DNA of 64,000 nucleotides from an uncultured Tenacibaculum sp. (lineage in GTDB: Bacteria > Bacteroidota > Bacteroidia > Flavobacteriales > Flavobacteriaceae). The stretch covers positions 44,166 to 108,165 of the forward strand of contig CANNGJ010000009.1 in NCBI GenBank assembly GCA_947504185.1, in the 5' to 3' direction. The notes beneath the pieces are model-generated. The model saw nothing but the letters and a program-made list of their open reading frames with translations, ran no database searches and had not been told where the DNA came from. Numbering within the stretch: position 1 is the first letter of the stretch; each line of letters starts with the position of its first letter. Position numbers and translations under genes: made by a program. Below are positions 45,023-55,556 of the stretch, piece after piece.

Positions 45023-45634
45023 TTATTTAAAGTTATCAGCTACATCTTCGTTTACTTGATCAATGAATTTCAAAAATTCATCACGTCCAAAACCTGTTGA
45101 AGATGAGGTAACAAAATTCATCGGTAATTCTTCCCAGAAATTTAATAATTTCTTTTTATAAGAAGTTATTTGCTTGTTTAATTTAGAGCTTCCTAATTTA
45201 TCTGCTTTCGTAAAAACGATACAGAAAGGAATTTGGTTTTCGCCTAAGAATTTCATGAACTCTAAGTCAATTTTTTGAGGATCATGGCGAGAGTCAATCA
45301 AAACAAAAGTACAAACCAATTGCTCACGTTCTTTGAAGTAGTTTTCAATAAAAAACTGAAATATTTGTCGCTTCTTTTTCGAAACTTGAGCATAACCATA
45401 TCCTGGTAAATCTACTAAAAACCACTCATCATTTATTTTAAAATGATTAATCAGTTGAGTCTTTCCAGGTTTTCCAGAAATTTTAGCTAAATCTTTACGC
45501 TCCATTAACATGTTAATTAATGAAGATTTACCAACATTTGAGCGTCCTATAAATGCATACTCTGGTATTCTGTCTTTTGGAGCCTTGGTAACATTGCTGT
45601 TACTCATTACAAATTCAGCAGATTTTATTTTCAT
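45023..45634 (-). CDS. engB: Ribosome-biogenesis GTPase EngB/YsxC
   Basis: 203 residues. G1 is GRSNVGKSS (30-38), G3 is DLPGYGYAQ, G4 is TKADK, and G5 is near TSSSTGFG, giving a complete circularly ordinary TrmE-Era-like GTPase. EngB is needed for 50S assembly in many bacteria. It starts 25 bp downstream of the alpha/beta hydrolase gene and is probably transcribed with it. Confidence 0.95.
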   Translation of the reverse strand: MKIKSAEFVMSNSNVTKAPKDRIPEYAFIGRSNVGKSSLINMLMERKDLAKISGKPGKTQLINHFKINDEWFLVDLPGYGYAQVSKKKRQIFQFFIENYFKEREQLVCTFVLIDSRHDPQKIDLEFMKFLGENQIPFCIVFTKADKLGSSKLNKQITSYKKKLLNFWEELPMNFVTSSSTGFGRDEFLKFIDQVNEDVADNFK

Positions 45635-45659
45635 GAATATAAGTTAAGCGAAGTGGCTA

Positions 45660-46424
45660 TTATATTTCTCTTTTAGAAAGCCAACCTTCTAAAATTGTAT
45701 TAAATTCTTTGGGAGTTTCCATCATTGCAGCATGACCACATTTGTCAATCCAAAATAAATCAGAGTCTGGTAGTAGTTTATGAAAATCTTCTGCTACTTC
45801 TGGTGGAGTAACTGTATCTTGTTTTCCCCAAATAAGACAAGTTGGTTGATGCATATTAGGTATATCTTTTGCCATATTATGTCTAATAGCGCTTTTGGCA
45901 ATAGATAAAGTTCTAATAGCAGAACTTCTGTCATTTACGATCTTAAAAACATCATCAACCAATTCTTTTGTTGCTACTGCTGGGTCGTAAAAAACAGCTT
46001 GTGTTTTTTCATTAATATATTCATAGTTTCCTCTTTTTGGAAAACTATCTCCCATAGCTTTTTCATATAAACCAGAGCTGCCTGTAAGTACGAGAGCAGC
46101 AACATCCTTAGGGTAATGTTTTGTGTAGTATAAACCTATGTGGCCACCTAAAGAATTTCCTAATAAAACAACATCTTTAAGTTCTTTGTGTTCGATAAAA
46201 TCATGTAAAAAACTAGCCAAGTTTTTTACATTTGTTTTTAATAGGGGTAAGCTGTATAAAGGTAATTCTGGAATTAGCACTTTATATCCTTTTTTAGAGA
46301 AATAATTAAAAGTTTCATCAAAATTACTAAGTGCTCCCATTAAACCGTGTAATACGATTAACGCTCTCCCTTCACCTGCTTCTGCATATGTAAATTTGCC
46401 TTCTTTTTTTAAAAATTCAGTCAT
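45660..46424 (-). CDS. Alpha/beta hydrolase
   Basis: 254 residues. The oxyanion motif is LHGLMGALSNF, the nucleophile elbow is GNSLGG with Ser91, the acid is in LIWGKQDTVTPP, and the His is in CGHAAMMETP. There is no signal peptide, so it is cytoplasmic. The substrate is unknown; esters or C-C bonds are both possible in this family. It is divergent from the dcw cluster, with a 204-bp intergenic region that holds the MraZ sites. Confidence 0.9.
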   Translation of the reverse strand: MTEFLKKEGKFTYAEAGEGRALIVLHGLMGALSNFDETFNYFSKKGYKVLIPELPLYSLPLLKTNVKNLASFLHDFIEHKELKDVVLLGNSLGGHIGLYYTKHYPKDVAALVLTGSSGLYEKAMGDSFPKRGNYEYINEKTQAVFYDPAVATKELVDDVFKIVNDRSSAIRTLSIAKSAIRHNMAKDIPNMHQPTCLIWGKQDTVTPPEVAEDFHKLLPDSDLFWIDKCGHAAMMETPKEFNTILEGWLSKREI

Positions 46425-46562
46425 TTATATCTAAGGTTTGACTTAACGACAAATGTAGTTCTTTTTTGTTAAATCTACATTTTTATTATTTCAGTGTTTG
46501 AGTGGTATGTAAATGCTCTTAAGGTCAGTTTTTTAACTGTAAAATCAAAACTTATCAACAAA

Positions 46563-46605
46563 GTGGTAAAAAGTGGTAAAAAGTGGTAAATATTTTCTAT
46601 TTTTG
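46563..46605 (+). promoter_or_regulatory. MraZ box array and -7 element of the dcw promoter
   Basis: Three GTGGT units (46563-46567, 46573-46577, 46583-46587) repeat every 10 bp with A-rich 5-nt spacers, the geometry of MraZ sites in other bacteria. TATTTTTG (46598-46605) fits the -7 box TAnnTTTG and lies 24 bp before the mraZ GTG start. The boxes cover the -33 region, which would let MraZ repress its own operon. Confidence 0.75.
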
Positions 46606-46628
46606 AAACATAACTATAGTTTCTTTAC

Positions 46629-47096
46629 GTGATTAATTTAATTGGAACATACGAGTGTAAGGTGGATGCTAAAGGGAGGTTGATGATGTCATCGGCTTTT
46701 AAGAAGCAATTGTCTTCTGTGTTGCAAGAAGGTTTTGTGGTTAAAAGGTCTGTGTTTCAGTCTTGTTTGGAGTTGTATCCGATGCAAGAATGGAATTTAA
46801 TGATGGGTAAAATTAACAAGTTAAATCGTTTCGTAAAGAAAAATAATGATTTTATCAGGAGGTTTACAGCTGGAGTAAAAATGGTTGAAATGGATGCTTC
46901 AGGTAGGGTTTTAATTCCAAAAGATTTATGTCATTTCGCAGGAATAGAGAAACAAGTTGTGCTTTCTTCTGCAGTGAATATTATTGAAATTTGGGATAAA
47001 GATAAGTATGAGAAAGTAATTGATGACGCTGTTGTTGATTTTGCTGATTTGGCAGAAGAAGTAATGGGTAATACAGATGTAGATGAATTATCATAG
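46629..47096 (+). CDS. mraZ: Transcriptional regulator MraZ
   Basis: 155 residues from a GTG start; no ATG fits. Two tandem SpoVT-AbrB-like domains are visible: IGTYECKVDAKGRLMMSSAF with the DxKGR motif, and MVEMDASGRVLIPKDLCHFA with the second DxxGR. MraZ forms a ring that binds repeats ahead of the dcw operon. It overlaps rsmH by 14 bp. Confidence 0.95.
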   Translation: MINLIGTYECKVDAKGRLMMSSAFKKQLSSVLQEGFVVKRSVFQSCLELYPMQEWNLMMGKINKLNRFVKKNNDFIRRFTAGVKMVEMDASGRVLIPKDLCHFAGIEKQVVLSSAVNIIEIWDKDKYEKVIDDAVVDFADLAEEVMGNTDVDELS

Positions 47097-47979
47097 TCCG
47101 GTTTTGTTGAAGGAGAGTGTTGATGCGCTTAATATAAAAGAAGATGGTGTTTATGTGGATGTGACTTTTGGTGGTGGTGGTCATTCGCGAGAAATATTAA
47201 GTAGGTTGGGAGAAAACGGTAGACTGTTTGCTTTTGATCAAGATCCGGATGCACAGCAAAATAAAATAGATGATGAGCGTTTTGTGTTGATTGGAGAGAA
47301 TTTTCGATTCATATCAAGGTTTTTGCGTTTCTATGGAATAAAAAAAGTTGATGGAGTTTTAGCGGATCTAGGAGTTTCTTCTCATCAATTTGATGAGGCT
47401 GAAAGAGGTTTTTCTACTCGTTTTGATGCTGACTTAGATATGAGGATGGATCAGAAATCTGATTTATCAGCTAAAAAAATCATCAATAAATACGAAGAGA
47501 AAGAGTTAGCTGATATTTTGTTTTTGTACGGAGAGTTAAGAAATGCGCGAGTATTGGCAAAAACAATAGTTGATGCTAGAGAAGAGGATGAGATAGAGAC
47601 TAGTTTTCAATTAAAGGAAGCGCTACAAAGACATTTACCAAAAGCAAAAGAACATAAAATATTAGCACAGATATTTCAAGCGGTAAGGATAGAAGTAAAT
47701 CAAGAGTTGGAGGTGTTGAAAGAGTTTTTAGAGCAAATGCCAAAGTTGTTAAACGATGATGGTCGATTAAGTGTAATCTCATACCATTCTTTAGAAGATC
47801 GTTTGGTGAAAAGATTCATAAGAACTGGGTTGTTTGTTGGGGAGCCTGAAAAAGATTTTTACGGAAACATTAGTGTTCCTATGCAAAAAGTAGGAAAGAT
47901 GATAGTGCCAACAAAAGAAGAGATTAAAGTGAATAACAGGGCGCGTAGTGCAAAACTTAGAATAGCAACATTAAAATAA
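47083..47979 (+). CDS. rsmH: 16S rRNA (cytosine-1402 N4)-methyltransferase
   Basis: 298 residues with YVDVTFGGGGHSREILSRLG at the AdoMet site, VDGVLADLGVSSHQFDEAERGFS, and ISYHSLEDRLVKRF near the end, all diagnostic of RsmH/MraW. It methylates 16S rRNA in the P site. Its start lies inside mraZ and its last base is the first base of the ftsL ATG, so it is translationally coupled on both sides. Confidence 0.97.
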   Translation: MNYHSPVLLKESVDALNIKEDGVYVDVTFGGGGHSREILSRLGENGRLFAFDQDPDAQQNKIDDERFVLIGENFRFISRFLRFYGIKKVDGVLADLGVSSHQFDEAERGFSTRFDADLDMRMDQKSDLSAKKIINKYEEKELADILFLYGELRNARVLAKTIVDAREEDEIETSFQLKEALQRHLPKAKEHKILAQIFQAVRIEVNQELEVLKEFLEQMPKLLNDDGRLSVISYHSLEDRLVKRFIRTGLFVGEPEKDFYGNISVPMQKVGKMIVPTKEEIKVNNRARSAKLRIATLK

Positions 47980-48308
47980 TGTCGAAAGTTAGAAAAAACG
48001 TATACGATATTTTACGTGGAGGCTTTTTAACTGATGAGAGCTCTTTTAAAAACTGGCGGATATTAATTTTTGTGGTAATTCTGTTGTTGATTATGATTTC
48101 GAGTTCCCATAGCGCAGATGCTAAAGTGGTACGAATATCACAGTTGAATAAAGAAATAAGAGAGTTGCGTGCTGAAGATATAGATACGAGTACAAGACTG
48201 ATGCGAATGAAATTAGAAAGTAATATTCGTGACAAAGTAAAGCAAAAAGGCTTGTCTCCTGCTAAGACGCCACCAAGTAAAATAAAAGTAACATATAATA
48301 AAGAATAA
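47979..48308 (+). CDS. ftsL: FtsL-like cell-division protein
   Basis: 109 residues with one TM helix (about 28-46) and a coiled-coil-forming segment (ISQLNKEIRELRAEDIDTSTR and on). There is little primary conservation, so the identification rests on topology, length and the position between rsmH and ftsI, as in other Bacteroidota (FtsL/FtsL-like domain proteins). It should bridge FtsQ and FtsI/FtsW in the periplasm. Confidence 0.8.
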   Translation: MSKVRKNVYDILRGGFLTDESSFKNWRILIFVVILLLIMISSSHSADAKVVRISQLNKEIRELRAEDIDTSTRLMRMKLESNIRDKVKQKGLSPAKTPPSKIKVTYNKE

Positions 48309-48311
48309 AAA

Positions 48312-50324
48312 ATGGTAGTTAAAAAAGGTATATTAAATAAGCTCTACGTAGTTGCTGTTTTAATGATGCTTTTTTTTGTGGTTATTGTTTTTAGAGTCTT
48401 TAATCTTCAGTATGTTGAGGGAGATAAGTATCGAAAGCTTTCTCTTGAAAAAACGACAAAAAACGATACAATTTTTGCAAACAGAGGTAATGTGTATGCA
48501 GCAGATGGTAATTTGCTCGCGACCTCAATGTCTAAGTTCACTATCCGAATGGATGTGGTGGCTGTAAATTCAGAAGTGTTTGAGAAAAATATTCGCTCGC
48601 TTTCAGAATCGTTATCAAAATTATTAGGTAAATCAACGAAACATTATCAACAAAAATTAAGAGAAGCAAAAAAACGTAAAAACCGTTATTTGCTAATTGC
48701 TCGTAATGTTGGGTATAATGATTATGTGAAAATGAAAAACTTCCCAATTTTTAAATTGGGAGTTTATAAAGGTGGTTTTATTGCAGAGCAAAAAACTGTT
48801 CGTGTACATCCGATAGGGAAAATAGCGGAAAGAACAATTGGTTATGACAATCATAGAGGAGGCGCAGGTATAGAAGGTGCTTTTGCTGAGTATATGCAAG
48901 GTGAAAATGGTTGGCGATTAAAGCAACGAATAGCAAAAGGGCAATGGAAACCTATTAACGATGTAAATGAAAAAGAACCAATTGATGGAAGTGATGTAAT
49001 CACAACAATAGATGTCAATATTCAAGACATTACGCATCATGCTTTGTTAAGGCAATTAGAGTACTTTGAAGCTGACCATGGTTGTGCTGTAGTTATGGAA
49101 GTAGAAACAGGTGAGATAAAAGCGATTTCAAATTTAGGGAGAACTTCGAAAGGAAAATATTACGAGAAAAGAAACTATGCTGTTTGGGAGAGTCACGAAC
49201 CAGGATCTACATTTAAACTGGCTAGTTTAATGGTGGCTTTAGAAGATAAGGTTGCTGATACTTCTGATGTGGTAGATTGTGAAAAAGGAAAAATATTTAT
49301 TAATAACCGTAAAGTAGAGGATAGTAGAAGAGGTGGTTATGGTAAAATTTCATTAGCTCGTGTTTTTGAAGTTTCATCGAATGTTGGAATTGTAAAAACG
49401 ATCCAAAAGCATTATGATAAAAACCCAAAGAAATTTACAGATAAGATTAAATCATTCGGTTTAGATCAATTAACTGGAGTGAAAATAAAAGGAGAAGGAG
49501 AGCCTTATATTCCAAACTCTTCAGAAAAGAACTGGAGTCCAATTTCGTTAGAATGGATGGCTTGGGGATATGGTGTGCATTTAACTGCACTTCAAACATT
49601 GGCTTTTTATAATGCGGTTGCTAATGATGGAAAATTAGTGAAGCCATATTTTGTAAAAGAACTAAGAGTTGGAGGTAAAGTAGAGAAAAGTTTTAAAACA
49701 GAAGTTTTAAAAGAAAGGATAGCGTCACAGGCTACTTTAAATAAGGTAAGAAAAGTGATGGAAAATGTTGTGAAAAAAGGTACTGCAGATAATGTGTATT
49801 CTCCTAATTTTTCTATGGCAGGAAAAACTGGGACCGCAAAAAAATGGATTCCGAAACACAAAGATGAAAACGGAAAAACTATTTATGGCCATTATTCAAA
49901 TAAAAAATATGTAGCTTCTTTTGCGGGATTCTTTCCTGCTGAAAATCCAAAATATTCATGTATCGTAGTAGTTCATAGCCCGAAGAAAGAGAAAGGGTAC
50001 TATGGAGCTACTGTTGCCGCACCAGTTTTTAAAGAAATAGCTCAGAAAATTTATACTACAAATCCGATCGATAATCAGTTAGTGTCAGATAAAATTGAAT
50101 ATGCTAATCTTGATAAAAACTATCAAAATTATTATCAAAAACTTAGAAAATATAAAACCATTATGCCAAAGGTTTTAGGAATGAGTGGTATGGATGCAAT
50201 TGCATTGTTGGAAAATATGGGATTAAAAGTGAAATTCTCTGGAATGGGAAAGGTTACTGAACAGTCTATCAATAATGGAGTTAAAGTTAAAAAAGGCGCA
50301 ACTGTTTATTTAAAATTATCATAA
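48312..50324 (+). CDS. ftsI: Septal peptidoglycan transpeptidase (PBP3/FtsI) with PASTA domain
   Basis: 670 residues. It has an N-terminal TM helix (about 11-31), a pedestal domain and a transpeptidase domain with STFK (Ser299), SSN (355-357) and KTG (505-507). One PASTA domain (about 610-670, MPKVLGMSGMDAIALLENMG) follows, as is usual for Bacteroidota FtsI. It cross-links septal peptidoglycan with FtsW and is a beta-lactam target. It starts 4 bp after ftsL. Confidence 0.95.
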   Translation: MVVKKGILNKLYVVAVLMMLFFVVIVFRVFNLQYVEGDKYRKLSLEKTTKNDTIFANRGNVYAADGNLLATSMSKFTIRMDVVAVNSEVFEKNIRSLSESLSKLLGKSTKHYQQKLREAKKRKNRYLLIARNVGYNDYVKMKNFPIFKLGVYKGGFIAEQKTVRVHPIGKIAERTIGYDNHRGGAGIEGAFAEYMQGENGWRLKQRIAKGQWKPINDVNEKEPIDGSDVITTIDVNIQDITHHALLRQLEYFEADHGCAVVMEVETGEIKAISNLGRTSKGKYYEKRNYAVWESHEPGSTFKLASLMVALEDKVADTSDVVDCEKGKIFINNRKVEDSRRGGYGKISLARVFEVSSNVGIVKTIQKHYDKNPKKFTDKIKSFGLDQLTGVKIKGEGEPYIPNSSEKNWSPISLEWMAWGYGVHLTALQTLAFYNAVANDGKLVKPYFVKELRVGGKVEKSFKTEVLKERIASQATLNKVRKVMENVVKKGTADNVYSPNFSMAGKTGTAKKWIPKHKDENGKTIYGHYSNKKYVASFAGFFPAENPKYSCIVVVHSPKKEKGYYGATVAAPVFKEIAQKIYTTNPIDNQLVSDKIEYANLDKNYQNYYQKLRKYKTIMPKVLGMSGMDAIALLENMGLKVKFSGMGKVTEQSINNGVKVKKGATVYLKLS

Positions 50325-51791
50325 TTGAAAAATTTAAAAGACATACTATATAAGGTTTCTGTAAATGCTGTTTATGGGAATACGGATATTGAAATTAATA
50401 ATATTCAATTTGATAGCAGACAGGTTCAAAAGAATGATGTTTTCGTAGCTCAAAAAGGAGTTACAGTTGATGGGCATCAATTTATTGATAAAACTTTGTC
50501 ATTAGGAGCGTCAGTAGTAATTTGTGAAGAGATTCCATCGGAATTAAAAGAAGGTGTTACTTATGTTCAAGTTGAAGATTCAGATGTAGCTTTAGCAATA
50601 ATGTCTGCTAATTTTTATGATAATCCATCAAATGATTTACAGCTTGTAGGAGTTACTGGAACAAATGGTAAAACAACAATTGCAACGTTGTTGTATCAAC
50701 TATTTAAAAAAGCAGGATATAAAGTTGGATTACTTTCTACTGTAAAAATAATGGTTGATGAAACTGAATACGAAGCTACACATACCACACCAAATTCATT
50801 AATGATAAATAAGTATTTATCTAAGATGATTGATGAAGGAGTTGAGTATTGTTTTATGGAAGTAAGCTCTCACGGGATTCATCAAAAACGTACTGAAGGA
50901 TTAAACTTTGTAGGTGGTGTTTTTACAAACCTATCTCACGATCATTTAGATTATCATGAAACTTTTGCAGAATATCGAGATGTTAAAAAATTATTTTTTG
51001 ATTCGTTACCTAAATCAGCGTTTGCATTGGTAAATATCGATGATAAAAACGGACAAGTAATGTTACAAAACACCAAAGCAAATAAGCAAACCTATGCTTT
51101 AAAAACTTTGGGAGATTTTAAAGCTAAAGTTTTAGAAAAAAGATTTTCAGGAACCTTGTTAACTATTAATAATGTTGAGGTTTGGACTAAATTAATAGGT
51201 GAATTTAATGCATCTAATTTATTAGCTATTTATGGAGTGGCTGAATTATTGGGTCTTGAAAAGCTAGAAATACTTAGAGTTATTAGTGAGTTAGAAAGTG
51301 TAAGTGGTCGTTTTGAATATACAATTTCAAGTGATGGTATTACAGCTATTGTAGACTATGCTCATACACCAGATGCGCTTAAAAACGTATTGCAAACGAT
51401 TAATGATATCCGAACAGGAAATGAAAAAGTATTAACTGTTGTAGGTTGTGGAGGAGATAGAGATAAAACTAAGCGACCAAAAATGGCAAATATAGCGTCG
51501 CTGTTAAGTAATCAAGCAATTTTCACATCAGATAACCCAAGAACAGAAGATGCTCAGGTTATTATTGATGAAATGGAAGCAGGTGTTGCTGCTGAAAATT
51601 ACAAAAAAACGTTATCAATTTTAGATAGAAGACAAGCTATAAAAACAGCATGTAAGCTAGCTGAAACTGGAGATATAATACTTATTGCAGGAAAAGGGCA
51701 TGAAAATTATCAAGAAATAAATGGTGTTAAACATCATTTTGATGATTTAGAAGAAGTAACCAATTGTTTTAATCAACTAAAAAACTCTTAA
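50325..51791 (+). CDS. murE: UDP-MurNAc-L-Ala-D-Glu:meso-DAP ligase
   Basis: 488 residues from a TTG start directly after the ftsI stop. It has the Mur ligase ATP site GVTGTNGKTTIATLL and VDYAHTPDALKN. The DNPR motif (SDNPRTEDA, near residue 403) is characteristic of ligases that add meso-diaminopimelate rather than lysine. It adds the third residue of the peptidoglycan stem peptide in the cytoplasm. Confidence 0.96.
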   Translation: MKNLKDILYKVSVNAVYGNTDIEINNIQFDSRQVQKNDVFVAQKGVTVDGHQFIDKTLSLGASVVICEEIPSELKEGVTYVQVEDSDVALAIMSANFYDNPSNDLQLVGVTGTNGKTTIATLLYQLFKKAGYKVGLLSTVKIMVDETEYEATHTTPNSLMINKYLSKMIDEGVEYCFMEVSSHGIHQKRTEGLNFVGGVFTNLSHDHLDYHETFAEYRDVKKLFFDSLPKSAFALVNIDDKNGQVMLQNTKANKQTYALKTLGDFKAKVLEKRFSGTLLTINNVEVWTKLIGEFNASNLLAIYGVAELLGLEKLEILRVISELESVSGRFEYTISSDGITAIVDYAHTPDALKNVLQTINDIRTGNEKVLTVVGCGGDRDKTKRPKMANIASLLSNQAIFTSDNPRTEDAQVIIDEMEAGVAAENYKKTLSILDRRQAIKTACKLAETGDIILIAGKGHENYQEINGVKHHFDDLEEVTNCFNQLKNS

Positions 51792-51794
51792 AGA

Positions 51795-53021
51795 ATGCTG
51801 TATTATATATTTCAATATTTAGAAAGTGAATTTAACCTTACCGGGGCAAGTGTGTTTCAGTTTATCACATTTCGTTCGGCTGCAGCGTTTATTTTATCAT
51901 TGTTAATTTCAACAATTTTCGGTAAAAAAATTATCGATTATTTAAGAAGGCAACAAGTAGGTGAGACAGTTAGAGATTTAGGGTTAGCTGGTCAAGTACA
52001 AAAGGCAGGGACGCCTACTATGGGAGGTCTTATTATAATTTTAGCGACCTTAATTCCTGTGTTGTTGTTAGCAAGGCTAGAAAATATATATATAATTATT
52101 CTATTAATCACGACAGTTTGGATGGGGTTAATTGGTTTTACAGATGATTATATTAAAGTATTTAAAAAAGATAAGGGAGGATTAAAAGGTAAGTTTAAGG
52201 TTTTAGGACAAGTTGGTTTGGGCATCATTGTAGGCTCAATGCTTTATTTTCACCCAGATGTAACAATAAAAGAGCAATTGCCTCAAGCTGATCAAGTAGT
52301 TCAGGCTGATGGTAAGAAAAAAGTTTTTGGAGAAGCACATAAATCAACAAAAACTACGGTCCCATTTTTAAAAGACAACGAGTTAGACTATGCAAAGGCA
52401 TTTAGTTTTTTAGGAGATGGCTATGAGAAATATGGATGGATTGTTTTCATTTTTGTTGTTGTTTTTATTGTGACAGGCGTTTCAAACGGTGCTAATTTAA
52501 CAGACGGTATTGATGGTTTAGCTGCGGGATCATCTGCAATAATGGTAATAACCTTAGCCATCTTTGCATGGGTATCTGGTAATATCATTTTTGCAGATTA
52601 TTTAGATGTAATGTATATACCAAAGTCAGGGGAAATGACGGTGTTTATATTCGCATTTGCAGGAGCTTTAATAGGGTTTTTGTGGTATAATACCTATCCT
52701 GCCCAAGTGTTTATGGGTGATACGGGAAGTTTAACTATCGGTGGAATCATTGCGGTTATCGCAATAGCAATTCGTAAAGAATTATTGTTGCCAATTTTAG
52801 CAGGAATTTTTGTGATAGAAAACTTATCAGTTATGATTCAGGTTTCTTGGTTTAAATATACAAAAAAGAAATATGGAGAAGGAAGACGTGTGTTTAAAAT
52901 GTCGCCATTACATCATCACTATCAAAAATTAAATTATCACGAAAGTAAAATTGTAACTCGTTTTTGGATTGTAGGAATTCTGTTAGCGGTATTTACAATA
53001 GTAACATTAAAGTTAAGATAA
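51795..53021 (+). CDS. mraY: Phospho-N-acetylmuramoyl-pentapeptide transferase
   Basis: 408 residues, about 50 longer than enterobacterial MraY because of an extra loop near residues 145-200 ([20 protein letters not shown] and following), as in other flavobacteria. There are ten TM helices. Signature segments are [20 protein letters not shown], the Asp pair [15 protein letters not shown], and [11 protein letters not shown] with the HHH motif. It makes lipid I on the inner face of the membrane. Confidence 0.96.
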   Translation: MLYYIFQYLESEFNLTGASVFQFITFRSAAAFILSLLISTIFGKKIIDYLRRQQVGETVRDLGLAGQVQKAGTPTMGGLIIILATLIPVLLLARLENIYIIILLITTVWMGLIGFTDDYIKVFKKDKGGLKGKFKVLGQVGLGIIVGSMLYFHPDVTIKEQLPQADQVVQADGKKKVFGEAHKSTKTTVPFLKDNELDYAKAFSFLGDGYEKYGWIVFIFVVVFIVTGVSNGANLTDGIDGLAAGSSAIMVITLAIFAWVSGNIIFADYLDVMYIPKSGEMTVFIFAFAGALIGFLWYNTYPAQVFMGDTGSLTIGGIIAVIAIAIRKELLLPILAGIFVIENLSVMIQVSWFKYTKKKYGEGRRVFKMSPLHHHYQKLNYHESKIVTRFWIVGILLAVFTIVTLKLR

Positions 53022-54356
53022 ATGAAGAATTTAGTTGTCTTAGGAGGTGGAGAGAGTGGTGTTGGTACAGCTATTTTAGGTAAGCAAAAAGGTTTTAATG
53101 TTTTTGTTTCTGATAAGGGAGCAATAGCAGATAAGTATAAAAAAGTTCTTTCACATCATAATATCGATTTTGAAGAGAATCAGCATACAGAAAGTGAAAT
53201 TTTCGCTGCTGATTTAGTAATGAAGAGTCCTGGTATTCCTGATAAAGTAGCATTGATTCAAAAGCTGATTTTGAAAGGAATTAAAGTGGTTTCTGAAATA
53301 GAATTTGCAAGTGAGTATTCAAATGCGACGATTGTTGGAATTACAGGTTCAAATGGGAAAACAACCACAGCAATGCTTGCTCATTATCTGTTAAAAAGAA
53401 CAGGTTTAAATGTGGGGCTTGGAGGAAATATAGGAGATAGTTTTGCTAAGCAAGTTACAGAGAAAAACTATGAAAATTATGTATTAGAGTTGAGTAGTTT
53501 TCAGTTAGATGGAATTGAAAATTTTAACTCTCACATAGCGATAATTACAAATATTACACCCGATCATTTAGATCGATATGAATACGATTTTGATAAGTAC
53601 ATAGCGTCGAAATTTCGCATAGTAAAAAATCAAACAGAAAATGATTTTTTAATCTATGATGCAGATGATGAGGTGATACAAAATTGGTTAAGTAAAAATA
53701 AAATTAAATCAAAATTAGTTCCTTTTTCAATAGAAAAAGAATTGCAATACGGAGCTTTTTTAAGAGAAGATAAAATTATAATGAAATTAAAAACTGAAGA
53801 TATACTAATGAATGTTTCTGAACTAACATTACAAGGAAAGCATAACACTAAAAATGCGATGGCAGCTTCTTTAGCGGCAAGATTATTAAAAGCTAGAAAA
53901 GAAGCAATCGCTGAGAGTTTATCAGACTTCGAAGGTGTAGAGCACCGATTAGAGAACGTGCAAAAAATAAACGGAGTACAGTATATCAATGATAGTAAGG
54001 CAACAAATGTAAACGCAGCATTTTATGCGTTAGAATGTATGGATAATCCTACGGTTTGGATTGTTGGTGGTGTAGATAAAGGAAATGATTACAGCGATTT
54101 AATGCCGTTAGTAAGAGAAAAAGTGAAAGCAATTGTTTGTTTAGGTTTAGATAATCAGAAGATTATTGACACTTTTGGAAACGTTGTAGATGTTTTAGTT
54201 GAAACAGCAGGAGCAGAAGAAGCAGTGAAGGTTGCTCATAAGATTTCAAAGAAAGGAGATACTGTTTTATTATCTCCGGCATGCGCAAGTTTCGATTTGT
54301 TTGATAGTTATGAAGATAGAGGAAGAAAGTTTAAAAAAGCAGTAAAGAATTTATAA
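53022..54356 (+). CDS. murD: UDP-MurNAc-L-alanine:D-glutamate ligase
   Basis: 444 residues with the N-terminal Rossmann motif LGGGESGVGTAIL, ATP site GITGSNGKTTTAMLAHYLL, and INDSKATNVNAAFYAL before the C-terminal domain. It adds D-Glu to UDP-MurNAc-L-Ala. Start and stop are within a few bases of mraY and ftsW. Confidence 0.97.
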   Translation: MKNLVVLGGGESGVGTAILGKQKGFNVFVSDKGAIADKYKKVLSHHNIDFEENQHTESEIFAADLVMKSPGIPDKVALIQKLILKGIKVVSEIEFASEYSNATIVGITGSNGKTTTAMLAHYLLKRTGLNVGLGGNIGDSFAKQVTEKNYENYVLELSSFQLDGIENFNSHIAIITNITPDHLDRYEYDFDKYIASKFRIVKNQTENDFLIYDADDEVIQNWLSKNKIKSKLVPFSIEKELQYGAFLREDKIIMKLKTEDILMNVSELTLQGKHNTKNAMAASLAARLLKARKEAIAESLSDFEGVEHRLENVQKINGVQYINDSKATNVNAAFYALECMDNPTVWIVGGVDKGNDYSDLMPLVREKVKAIVCLGLDNQKIIDTFGNVVDVLVETAGAEEAVKVAHKISKKGDTVLLSPACASFDLFDSYEDRGRKFKKAVKNL

Positions 54357-54365
54357 TAATTGATA

Positions 54366-55556
54366 ATGAAAACCATTTTTCAACATATAAAAGGAGATAA
54401 AGCGATTTGGGCAATAGTTACCATATTGGCTATTTTTTCTTTTATGCCAATTTATAGCGCAAGTACAAATTTGGTGTATGTGGTTGGTAATGGTTCTACG
54501 TTTGGGCATTTGGTAAAACATATCGTTTTATTGTTAACTGGTTTTGCAGTTATTTATGGGGTGCATAAAATTCCATACAGATATTTTAGTGGAGGATCGG
54601 CTTTAATGTTGCCAGTGGTGGTATTACTTTTAGTAGTAACATTAGCACAAGGAACCACTATTGGAGGTGCGAATGCAAGCCGTTGGATTCGAATTCCGTT
54701 TGTAGGTATTGGTTTTCAAACATCAACCTTAGCAGGATTGGTGTTGATGGTTTATGTGGCTAGATATCTAGCTAAAAATAAAGAGAAATTAATTGGTTTT
54801 AAAGAAAGTTTAATAAACTTATGGTTACCGGTAGGGTTAGTTTTGGTTTTAATATTACCAGCGAACTTCTCTACGACAGCAATTATCTTTTTTATGGTAT
54901 TGTTGTTAAGTTTTATCGGTGGATACCCATTAAAGTTTATAGGTTATATTTTAGGTATTGGGCTTTTTGCTTTTTTGTTTTTTATTTTGGTAGCAAAAGC
55001 ATTTCCAGATGCAATGCCAAACCGTGTAAATACTTGGAAAAGCAGAATTGAAAATTTCTCAAAATCTGATGGAAGTGAAGCTTATCAGGTAGAGAAAGCA
55101 AAAATAGCAATTGCTACAGGAGGAGTTGTAGGTAAAGGGCCAGGGAAGAGTGTTCAGAAGAATTTTTTACCACAATCTTCATCCGATTTTATTTATGCAA
55201 TTATTGTTGAGGAGTATGGATTTGTAGGTGCCTTAGTTGTAGTATTTATCTATTTTTTATTACTCTTTAGAATTTTAATAACAGCAAAAAAAGCAACAAC
55301 TATTTTCGCAACTTTATTAGTAATAGGAGTTGGAGTGCCTATTGTTTTTCAAGCGATGATTAATATGGCAGTTGCCGTAAATATTTTACCAGTAACAGGG
55401 CAAACTCTTCCGTTAATTAGTAGTGGAGGTACCTCAATCTGGATGACGTGTTTCGCCTTAGGAATGATTTTAAGTGTAAGTGCTTCTAAAAACGAAACTG
55501 AAGAAACAATTTTAGATGATAATCCTTTAGATATTTTACATGAAACAATCGATTAA
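54366..55556 (+). CDS. ftsW: Septal peptidoglycan polymerase FtsW (SEDS family)
   Basis: 396 residues from the ATG at 54366; a TTG two codons earlier is an alternative start. Ten TM helices are predicted. SEDS hallmarks are [26 protein letters not shown] and the end motif [12 protein letters not shown]. It polymerises septal glycan with FtsI. It overlaps murG by 17 bp. Confidence 0.95.
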   Translation: MKTIFQHIKGDKAIWAIVTILAIFSFMPIYSASTNLVYVVGNGSTFGHLVKHIVLLLTGFAVIYGVHKIPYRYFSGGSALMLPVVVLLLVVTLAQGTTIGGANASRWIRIPFVGIGFQTSTLAGLVLMVYVARYLAKNKEKLIGFKESLINLWLPVGLVLVLILPANFSTTAIIFFMVLLLSFIGGYPLKFIGYILGIGLFAFLFFILVAKAFPDAMPNRVNTWKSRIENFSKSDGSEAYQVEKAKIAIATGGVVGKGPGKSVQKNFLPQSSSDFIYAIIVEEYGFVGALVVVFIYFLLLFRILITAKKATTIFATLLVIGVGVPIVFQAMINMAVAVNILPVTGQTLPLISSGGTSIWMTCFALGMILSVSASKNETEETILDDNPLDILHETID

